12,006 nucleotides of DNA from an uncultured Selenomonadaceae bacterium. GTDB lineage: Bacteria > Bacillota > Negativicutes > Selenomonadales > Selenomonadaceae. Shown piece by piece: positions 7,242 to 12,006 of this stretch (position 1 is its first letter; each line of letters opens with the position of its first letter). The notes under the pieces are model-generated. The model did not search any database, had not been told where the DNA came from, and was given only the letters and a program-made list of their open reading frames with translations. The translations under genes were made by a program, and so were the position numbers. The stretch lies in NCBI GenBank assembly GCA_910579115.1, contig CAJTSO010000001.1, positions 101,520-113,525 on the forward strand. The letters are read 5' to 3'.

Positions 7242-8062
7242 AGCGCGACGGCCAACTCCTCATCGGTCATTATATCCTCCGGAAACTTCAGTCCATTCCT
7301 TCTCAGGCGGGCAGCCACTTCCGCCGCCAATGGCACCTCAAGCCCCAGTGATTTCATTTCCTGTTCCCGGCAGTAAACCTCCCGGGGCGTTCCCTCCATA
7401 ACGGCCTGTCCCTTACTGAGGACGATTACCCGATCTGCCCCGATGGCTTCTTCCATGAAGTGGGTAATGAGGATTACGGTTATCCCCTGTTCCCGATGGA
7501 GGCGCTTCACCGTTTCCATGAGGCTGCGGCGCCCCACCGGGTCAAGCATGGAGGTAGGTTCATCCAGCACGAGACAGCGGGTCTGCATGGCCAGGGCTCC
7601 GGCAATGGCAATGCGCTGCTTCTGGCCGCCGGAAAGAAGATGGGGCGCGAAATCCCGATATTTCTCCATGCGGACACTGGCCAGGGCATCCTTTACCCGC
7701 TGCCGGATCTCCTCCGGAGGAACCCCCAGGTTTTCCGGGCCGAAAGCCACATCATCCTCAACGATAGCAGCGATTATCTGATTATCGGGGTTTTGAAAGA
7801 CCATGCCCACGGTCTTTCTTATCTCCCAAAGCTCAGCCGGATCGGCCGTGTTCCGGCCGTCAACGGTTACTCTGCCCGCAGTGGGCAGCAATATGGCATT
7901 GAGATGCTTGGCCAGCGTGGACTTGCCGCTGCCATTAGTGCCCACGATGGCCAAAAACTCTCCCTCTTCGACGGAGATATTTACTCCCTTCAGCGCTGGA
8001 GGCTCTGACTCGTCTCTTCCCTCATAGCGATGAACAAGATTCTCTATTTCAATAAAAGCCAC
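7232..8062 (-). CDS. ecfA1: ECF transporter ATP-binding protein EcfA1
   Basis: Partner ATPase to EcfA2. 276 residues from the preferred GTG at 8062. Motifs: Walker A GTNGSGKST (41-49), Q-loop VFQNPDNQ (typical of EcfA1), signature LSGGQKQR (143-150), Walker B LVLDEPTSMLDP with a normal D-loop, H-loop H201. The open frame extends to an ATG at 8080 directly after a stop codon, but TAAGGA eight bases before the GTG and the family N-terminus (FIEIENLVHRY) favour 8062. It is the first gene of the minus-strand chain that runs to 2589. Its promoter is placed at 8108-8137. In many Bacillota rpoA-rplQ precede ecfA1; here a divergent marR does. Confidence 0.94.
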   Translation of the reverse strand: MAFIEIENLVHRYEGRDESEPPALKGVNISVEEGEFLAIVGTNGSGKSTLAKHLNAILLPTAGRVTVDGRNTADPAELWEIRKTVGMVFQNPDNQIIAAIVEDDVAFGPENLGVPPEEIRQRVKDALASVRMEKYRDFAPHLLSGGQKQRIAIAGALAMQTRCLVLDEPTSMLDPVGRRSLMETVKRLHREQGITVILITHFMEEAIGADRVIVLSKGQAVMEGTPREVYCREQEMKSLGLEVPLAAEVAARLRRNGLKFPEDIMTDEELAVALCQ

Positions 8063-8107
8063 GTTTTCTATCCTTATCATTTACTAAAAAAAAACCTTAA
8101 CTTAATC

Positions 8108-8137
8108 ATTATAATGCCATTGTTCAAGAAAATGCAA
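8108..8137 (-). promoter_or_regulatory. Candidate promoter of the ecf-truA-amino-acid transporter operon
   Basis: On the reverse strand TATAAT (8108-8113) is a perfect -10 box. TTGCAT (8132-8137) lies 18 bp upstream as a weak -35 box. The transcript would start near 8101, leaving a leader of about 40 nt that contains a run of nine U (8086-8094). The -35 box is embedded in the palindrome at 8128-8146. Confidence 0.6.
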
Positions 8138-8146
8138 GGCATTTTC
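8128..8146. promoter_or_regulatory. Perfect 8-bp inverted repeat over the ecf operon -35 box (operator candidate)
   Basis: GAAAATGC and GCATTTTC are exact reverse complements with a 3-nt centre (AAG). The repeat covers the -35 region of the leftward ecf promoter. It is AT-rich and short of a T-run suitable for a terminator, so a protein-binding site is the more likely reading. The cognate regulator is unknown; the neighbouring MarR protein is one candidate. Confidence 0.5.
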
Positions 8147-8195
8147 CCCCCTATTAGCATTTAACGGTTTTCCTCTCCCATCCTTTCATGTAATG

Positions 8196-8211
8196 GTAAA
8201 TATGTATTTAC
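8196..8211. promoter_or_regulatory. Palindrome overlapping the marR -35 box (operator candidate)
   Basis: GTAAATA and TATTTAC form perfect 7-bp arms around a 2-bp centre, 16 bp in all. Its right arm shares bases with the -35 hexamer of the marR promoter. Size, AT-richness and position fit a MarR-dimer operator for autorepression. MarR-family autoregulation from such palindromes is well known; the binding here is inferred. Confidence 0.6.
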
Positions 8212-8235
8212 TATACAGGGCGAATAGTGTACAAT
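8207..8235 (+). promoter_or_regulatory. Promoter of the marR-family gene
   Basis: TTTACT (8207-8212, 4 of 6 consensus bases) and TACAAT (8230-8235, 5 of 6) are separated by 17 bp. The predicted start of transcription is near 8242, about 27 nt before the ATG. The palindrome at 8196-8211 overlaps the -35 box. Confidence 0.65.
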
Positions 8236-8268
8236 GAAAAAAAGATGAATTTTAACGGAGGGTACAGC

Positions 8269-8721
8269 ATGGGACAGACAAATCGGGAGGATATTGCCAG
8301 GGAATTCATGACGTCCGTCTGGAGTATCCACAACAACGTTCTCCGCAAACAAAAGCTGCCTCTGCCGCTGAATCAGTTTGTCATTCTCATGGATCTGTTC
8401 AGTGAACCAGACCCCATGACTATTCACGAACTTTCCGAGAGCCTGCAGATAAAGAAACAGCAAATGACCGTGATTATCAGCCGTCTGGAGACCGCCGGCT
8501 GTATCAGCCGCACGCCAAAGGACAGCGACCGCCGCTACAGTGAGATAAAGCTGACGGAAAAAGGCATAGCCGTAATTAAAGACTATTTATCCGGTATGTA
8601 TACCTGGTTTTTACAGGAGCTGGACCGCCTCAAGCCGGAGCACCAGCAGCTGCTCTCCGATTCCTTTCACCAATTCAACCACTCACTGGATCTCCTGACT
8701 ACAAAAGATAAAGAGCTGTGA
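8269..8721 (+). CDS. MarR-family transcriptional regulator
   Basis: Dimeric winged-helix DNA-binding protein, 150 residues from the ATG at 8269. GGAGGG (8257-8262) stands 6 nt before this ATG; an in-frame GTG at 8227 lies inside the promoter and is rejected. The helix-turn-helix spans roughly residues 50-80 (TIHELSESLQI, then a recognition helix QQMTVIISRLETAG). The wing is marked by DSDRRY (85-90) and KLTEKG (94-99), a typical MarR signature. The flanking helices at both ends would form the dimer interface. It is divergent from ecfA1 across 206 bp with palindromes at both promoters, so it may control itself and possibly the ecf operon. The ligand is not predictable. Its stop codon lies inside the terminator hairpin at 8703-8745. 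Confidence 0.93.
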   Translation: MGQTNREDIAREFMTSVWSIHNNVLRKQKLPLPLNQFVILMDLFSEPDPMTIHELSESLQIKKQQMTVIISRLETAGCISRTPKDSDRRYSEIKLTEKGIAVIKDYLSGMYTWFLQELDRLKPEHQQLLSDSFHQFNHSLDLLTTKDKEL

Positions 8722-8745
8722 AAATTTCACAGCTCTTTATCTTTT
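8703..8745. terminator. Bidirectional intrinsic terminator, 21-bp arms, overlapping the marR stop codon
   Basis: Arms 8703-8723 and 8725-8745 are exact reverse complements about a single central base (in RNA the innermost pairs open into a loop). The core AAGAGCTGTG is flanked by A-rich and T-rich ends, serving both the plus-strand marR transcript and the minus-strand rnj transcript (rnj ends at 8755). The last codons of marR and its TGA (8719-8721) are part of the left arm. Confidence 0.92.
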
Positions 8746-8754
8746 CCAAACAAA

Positions 8755-10422
8755 TCAAACCTCCATGATTATCGGCAATATCATGGGGCGGCGGCGGGTT
8801 TTCTCATACAGATAGCGGCTGAGAGCATCGCGGACGCCGCTCTTGATGGCCGACCACTCCACATTTCGGCCATTGCCATAGAGACAGCGGTCAAGGGCGC
8901 TCTCCACCCTGATCGTCGCCTCTTCCATCAGCTCCTCAGACTCCCGCACATACACAAAGCCTCTGGAGACAATATCGGGCCCCGCCAGAATCTCCCCTGT
9001 CTCACCATTCATGGTTATCACCACGATGATGATTCCATCCTGGGAAAGCTGACGGCGATCCCTGAGGACAATATTTCCCACATCACCTACGCCAAGGCCG
9101 TCAATGAGGACCCGGCCGGCAGTGACCTTCCCGCCGAAGCCCGCTCCCTCCGCCGTAAACTCGATTATTTGCCCGTTCTCACCGATGAAGATATTTTCTT
9201 TGGGCATTCCCAGGGACTGGGCCAGCCTGGCATGGGTCACCAGATGGCGGTACTCGCCGTGAACCGGGATAAAATACTTCGGCCGCACCAGGTTGTGCAT
9301 GAGCTTCAGCTCCTCCTGGCTGGCATGGCCCGATACGTGGACTCCCTCGTTCTTGCCATAGATGACATTCGCGCCCAGCTTCATCAGGTTGTCAATGGTG
9401 CGGGACACCAGCTTTTCATTACCGGGAATGGGGCTGGCGGAGATGACGATTGTATCGCCCGGCTCGATAGCCACCTTACGGTGATCGCTGTTGGCCATAC
9501 GGGTCAGGGCCGACATAGGCTCTCCCTGACTTCCGGTGGTAACGATGACCAGCTGCTCAGGGGTATAGCGGTTTATTTCATCAATGTCGATGATCGTTCC
9601 CTCCGGGGCATCGATATAACCAAGCTCCAAAGAGATGCTGACAACATTTACCATGCTGCGCCCCAAAATCGCTACCTTGCGCTTATATTCTACCGCGGTA
9701 TCGATAACCTGCTGGATCCGGTGAACATTCGAGGAGAAGGTAGCGACGATTATCCGCTTGCGGGCAGTGCGAAAGGCCCTTTCAAAGGCGGCTCCCACCG
9801 TTTTCTCACTGGGGGTATGACCATTGCGCTCCGCATTGGTACTGTCTGCCATCATCACCAGGACGCCCTTATTACCCAGCTCCGTGAACCGGCGGAAATC
9901 AGTCATGCTGCCGTCGATAGGGGTATAGTCCAGCTTGAAGTCCCCGGTATGGACGATCATCCCCATTGGCGTCCTGATAGCGAAGCCTACCGCATCGGGG
10001 ATGCTGTGATTTACCCGGATAAATCCCACGTTAAAGCAGCCGGCGTTTACGCTTTCCCCGGCTGATATCGCCTTCAATCCGCTGCTGTTTACGCCGTTTT
10101 CCTTCAGCCGTCCTTCCAAAATGCCCAGGGTCAGGCGGGTCCCGTACACGGGCACGTTCAGGTGCTTCAATACATAGGGCAAGGCCCCGATGTGGTCCTC
10201 ATGACCATGGGTCAGGAAAATCGCCCGCAGCTTGTCCTGATTTTCCAGCAAATAGGTAATATCCGGAATCACCAGATCGATGCCCAGCATATCCTCATCC
10301 GGGAACATAAGCCCGGCATCGATGAGAATCATTTCATCATCGTAGCGGATGACGGTCATGTTTTTACCGATTTCCCCCAGACCGCCAAGGGGAATTATTT
10401 GTAGTTTTGATTTTTTTGCCAA
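8755..10422 (-). CDS. rnj: Ribonuclease J (5'-3' exoribonuclease / endoribonuclease)
   Basis: Metallo-beta-lactamase/beta-CASP ribonuclease that degrades mRNA from 5' monophosphate ends and matures rRNA. 555 residues, the usual length. Visible motifs: THGHEDHIG (71-79) with the zinc ligands H72, H74, D76 and H77; H139 in VNHSIPD; D161 in HTGDF; the beta-CASP region with TTGSQGEPMSAL (295-306); HVSGHAS (362-368); and the final metal histidine in PVHGEYRH (386-393). The C-terminal domain from about 450 is complete. The start is a TTG at 10422 with GGAGGTG (10428-10434) five bases upstream. It is a single-gene unit with a promoter at 10624-10652 and an unusually long structured leader. J1 versus J2 cannot be assigned from sequence alone. 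Confidence 0.96.
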   Translation of the reverse strand: MAKKSKLQIIPLGGLGEIGKNMTVIRYDDEMILIDAGLMFPDEDMLGIDLVIPDITYLLENQDKLRAIFLTHGHEDHIGALPYVLKHLNVPVYGTRLTLGILEGRLKENGVNSSGLKAISAGESVNAGCFNVGFIRVNHSIPDAVGFAIRTPMGMIVHTGDFKLDYTPIDGSMTDFRRFTELGNKGVLVMMADSTNAERNGHTPSEKTVGAAFERAFRTARKRIIVATFSSNVHRIQQVIDTAVEYKRKVAILGRSMVNVVSISLELGYIDAPEGTIIDIDEINRYTPEQLVIVTTGSQGEPMSALTRMANSDHRKVAIEPGDTIVISASPIPGNEKLVSRTIDNLMKLGANVIYGKNEGVHVSGHASQEELKLMHNLVRPKYFIPVHGEYRHLVTHARLAQSLGMPKENIFIGENGQIIEFTAEGAGFGGKVTAGRVLIDGLGVGDVGNIVLRDRRQLSQDGIIIVVITMNGETGEILAGPDIVSRGFVYVRESEELMEEATIRVESALDRCLYGNGRNVEWSAIKSGVRDALSRYLYEKTRRRPMILPIIMEV

Positions 10423-10617
10423 AATTACACCTCCATTTTATGTAATGATTGCCGAGACAAAGGAAAACAATCCCCCTAAAAACCGCCGAAATTGAACACA
10501 AAAACAGCGCCCTTACGGGTGAATCATGATTCCGTTCCACCTGGCAGGAAGGGTGCATATTTCGAGCCAACCCATCTGTCCGGCGGTTTTGTAATGTCTG
10601 CCGTACAAATCACTATC
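10423..10617 (-). promoter_or_regulatory. Long structured 5' leader of rnj (possible cis-regulatory RNA)
   Basis: From the predicted transcript start near 10617 to the TTG start there are about 195 nt. A perfect 10-bp stem pairs 10581-10590 (AAAACCGCCG in the RNA sense) with 10479-10488 (CGGCGGTTTT), enclosing 92 nt. Inside, smaller pairings are possible: GGGT/ACCC, GGTG/CACC, a self-complementary GAATCATGATTC (10521-10532) and CCC-GTAA-GGG (10511-10520). The 3' arm of the closing stem continues into a short T-run (TTTTT), so the element could also act as a weak terminator or attenuator. I do not recognise any named riboswitch class. The function is inferred only from length and structure. 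Confidence 0.5.
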
Positions 10618-10623
10618 TTGCAC

Positions 10624-10652
10624 ATTATAACGCAGTCCCGGCAAAAATGCAA
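10624..10652 (-). promoter_or_regulatory. Promoter of rnj
   Basis: On the reverse strand the -10 box TATAAT (10624-10629) is perfect and TTGCAT (10647-10652) stands 17 bp upstream. The sequence around the -35 box, AAAATGCAA on the plus strand, is identical over nine bases to the one at the ecf operon promoter. Transcription should start near 10617. Confidence 0.65.
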
Positions 10653-10711
10653 AACAATTTTGGAAATTCTCTTTCCTGCCCTTCGTAAAATCTTCATTCC
10701 ACAAAAATTCG

Positions 10712-10750
10712 TTGCCAGATACTGAGCCCAGGCATTATAATAATTATAAT
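10712..10750 (+). promoter_or_regulatory. Promoter of the C_GCAxxG_C_C protein gene, with tandem -10 boxes
   Basis: TTGCCA (10712-10717) is followed 18 bp later by TATAAT (10736-10741), and a second TATAAT overlaps closely at 10745-10750. The first is better spaced. The leader before AGGAGG (10786-10791) is about 40 nt and contains a short CCCT/AGGG inverted repeat (10757-10766). The plus-strand promoter and the rnj promoter are back to back about 60 bp apart. Confidence 0.65.
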
Positions 10751-10798
10751 AGGAATCCCTAGAGGGTATCGTACTACAAATAAAAAGGAGGTATCTTC

Positions 10799-11332
10799 AT
10801 GGAAAATAATACTGCCGACCTTCAAGAGCGCCGGGAAAAGGTGATATCCCTGGCCCTTGAGAATTTTAAGAGCGGGCTCAACTGTGCGGAATGCGTCTAC
10901 GACGCGCTCCTTCGGGCTGGCGAGCTGGAGGCTGCCCCGGAAACGAGAGCGATGGCCATCGGCTTCGGCGGAGGCATCGGGCTATCCGGCTTCACCTGCG
11001 GCGCCCTTTCTGCGGCGGTCATGGCCAACGGGGCCGTCTATGGACGCCCTGATCCCTGGTCGGTGGCCCCTGAGGTTCGCGGCCATGAAATCGCCGAAAA
11101 GTACTATCGCCGCTACAACCACCTGGTTCATGATTTTCAGAAAGCAAACGGCGGCGTCCTCTGCCGGGACATTTGCGGCAAGTATGATGACTGGCACTCA
11201 AAGGACCGCCGGAAAATGTGCCTGAAATTGATTGGCAATACGGCGGGCTTGGCCTTCGATTATCTTCAGATGGACAATGAAAAGGCTTTTTCCCTTCCCT
11301 ACTACCCCGGAAACATGGGAAACGCCGAATAA
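10799..11332 (+). CDS. C_GCAxxG_C_C family putative redox-active protein
   Basis: 177 residues, no signal peptide, so probably cytoplasmic. It resembles the family named after its conserved cysteine pattern (Pfam 'Putative redox-active protein, C_GCAxxG_C_C'): NCAECV (C29, C32), the glycine-rich GFGGGIGLSGFTCGALSAAV segment (C67), LCRDICG (C122, C126) and C141. Six cysteines in 177 residues suggest metal, iron-sulfur or thiol redox chemistry; the family's biochemical function is not established. The start is well supported by AAGGAGG seven bases upstream. It has its own promoter and terminator, so it is monocistronic. Relatives are common in anaerobes. Confidence 0.85.
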   Translation: MENNTADLQERREKVISLALENFKSGLNCAECVYDALLRAGELEAAPETRAMAIGFGGGIGLSGFTCGALSAAVMANGAVYGRPDPWSVAPEVRGHEIAEKYYRRYNHLVHDFQKANGGVLCRDICGKYDDWHSKDRRKMCLKLIGNTAGLAFDYLQMDNEKAFSLPYYPGNMGNAE

Positions 11333-11347
11333 TTTCCGCCAAACAGG

Positions 11348-11378
11348 ACTGCCGTGCTTGCCGGGCATGGCAGTTTTT
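11348..11378 (+). terminator. Intrinsic terminator after the C_GCAxxG_C_C gene
   Basis: ACTGCCGTGC (11348-11357) pairs with GCATGGCAGT (11365-11374), 10 bp with one G-U pair, around a 7-nt loop. It is followed by TTTTT and further T-rich sequence to about 11391. It lies 16 bp after the stop codon. Confidence 0.93.
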
Positions 11379-11432
11379 ATCTTTTCTTTTATTCTGACCG
11401 AATGATACAGATTATTTGCAAAGGGCCATGAA

Positions 11433-12006
11433 ATGATCTATCGCTTTACCGTTCCCCCGGAAATTGACTCCATCGCGGCCCGGGCGTTCTGTGCCCGCTA
11501 TCTTGGGTTGTCCCACCGGCTGTGGAAACGGCTGAAGTGGGAAGGGCGAACCACCGTAAACGGCATTGAGGTGAGAGTCGCCATTACCACCCTGCACGGC
11601 GGGGATGAGTTCGTAGGCGAGCTGCCGGAGACAGACAACCTGAAGCCTCCGCCCCCGGACGCCATCCTCCCGAAGCTGGACATCCTGTACGAGGACGAAC
11701 GGCTCCTGATTCTCAACAAACCCGCCGGCCTTCTTGTTCATCCTACTCCCCGGGAGCCGGTTTCCCTGCTGGGGGCCGCCGTTCTCCGCCGCTATCGGGA
11801 GCGGGGAGAGGACAGCATCTTCCACCTGGTTCACCGGCTGGACCGGGATACCTCCGGGCTTCTCATCATCGCCCGACAGCCCCAGGTCCAGCACCAGCTC
11901 ATGAAGGACGGGGCAAAATGCTTCTCCCGCAGCTATCTGGCCGTTATCTGCGGCGAACTCTCCGAAAAACAGGGAACCGTCGACCTGCCCCTGGGGCCAA
12001 AGGATG
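11433..12006 (+). CDS. RluA-family 23S rRNA/tRNA pseudouridine synthase (N-terminal part, runs off right edge)
   Basis: Isomerises specific uridines of rRNA or tRNA to pseudouridine. I translated 191 residues from the ATG at 11433, which has AAAGGG about 7 nt upstream; the ATG at 11428 meets a stop after two codons. The N-terminal 65 residues resemble a reduced S4-like RNA-binding segment (LSHRLWKRLKWEGRTTVNG, residues 26-44). The catalytic domain begins with ILYEDERLLILNKPAG (84-99), LVHP (101-104) and the active-site motif HRLDRDTSG (134-142) with catalytic D137. The frame stays open to the window end, so the C-terminal catalytic half is missing here. The RluD-, RluB- or RluC-like specificity cannot be assigned. 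No clear promoter was seen in the 54 bp after the terminator. Confidence 0.93.
   Translation, partial: MIYRFTVPPEIDSIAARAFCARYLGLSHRLWKRLKWEGRTTVNGIEVRVAITTLHGGDEFVGELPETDNLKPPPPDAILPKLDILYEDERLLILNKPAGLLVHPTPREPVSLLGAAVLRRYRERGEDSIFHLVHRLDRDTSGLLIIARQPQVQHQLMKDGAKCFSRSYLAVICGELSEKQGTVDLPLGPKD

Noticed and set aside
9169..10065. 298-codon open frame on the plus strand opposite rnj
   Set aside because: It lies wholly antisense to the well-supported RNase J gene, has no ribosome binding site I could see and no recognisable domain. It is a by-product of GC-rich codon use.
10500..10560. Resemblance of AGGTGGAACGG in the rnj leader to the T-box core
   Set aside because: The match is partial, no specifier stem or matching antiterminator/terminator pair is evident, and RNase J is not an aminoacyl-tRNA-linked gene.
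10513..10575. A 20-codon open frame with two Trp codons in the rnj leader, resembling a leader peptide
   Set aside because: There is no convincing ribosome binding site before its ATG, and a tryptophan attenuation link to RNase J makes no sense. Kept only as a remote possibility.

Overview
The window reads as a core chromosomal region of a low-to-mid GC Gram-positive-type bacterium (Bacillota). The signs are strong GGAGG-type ribosome binding sites, GTG and TTG starts, sigma-A-like promoters (TTGACA/TATAAT), an RNase J, an ECF transporter module with EcfA1, EcfA2 and EcfT, and a SEC-C type methionine aminopeptidase. The gene set and codon use would fit Negativicutes or Clostridia; that placement is my inference and was not tested by alignment. 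No mobile element, CRISPR array, tRNA or rRNA gene was found.

Layout. 1-515 (minus) is the N-terminal part of a DEAD-box RNA helicase, running off the left edge. Its start codon overlaps the stop of map (methionine aminopeptidase with SEC-C motif, minus, 512-1384). Diverging from map is a membrane-anchored polysaccharide deacetylase (plus, 1559-2455) behind a perfect-consensus promoter. A 20-bp perfect bidirectional terminator (2535-2582) separates it from a long minus-strand gene chain. In transcription order the chain is ecfA1 (8062) - ecfA2 - ecfT - truA - amino-acid ABC permease - second permease - ABC ATPase (ends 2589). The genes overlap or lie within about 30 bp of each other, so it looks like one operon joining vitamin/micronutrient uptake energisation, tRNA pseudouridylation and amino-acid import.

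Divergent from ecfA1 is a MarR-family regulator (plus, 8269-8721). The 206-bp gap between them carries a promoter in each direction, each overlapped by its own palindrome. A second perfect bidirectional terminator (8703-8745) ends marR and faces the end of rnj (RNase J, minus, 8755-10422). The rnj gene has a TTG start and a roughly 195-nt 5' leader with a 10-bp closing stem, which is the least explained element of the window. From the same 376-bp gap a cysteine-rich C_GCAxxG_C_C-family protein (plus, 10799-11332) is transcribed, ending in a clear intrinsic terminator. The last gene, 11433 to the right edge, is the N-terminal part of an RluA-family pseudouridine synthase.

Overall this is mostly housekeeping DNA: RNA metabolism (helicase, RNase J, TruA, RluA-type synthase), protein N-terminal processing, cell-wall polysaccharide modification and transport. 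I did not find a convincing new multi-gene system. The most worthwhile leads are the structured rnj leader, the paired palindromes at the marR/ecf divergent promoters, and the unusual fusion of the ecf-truA block to an amino-acid ABC transporter.
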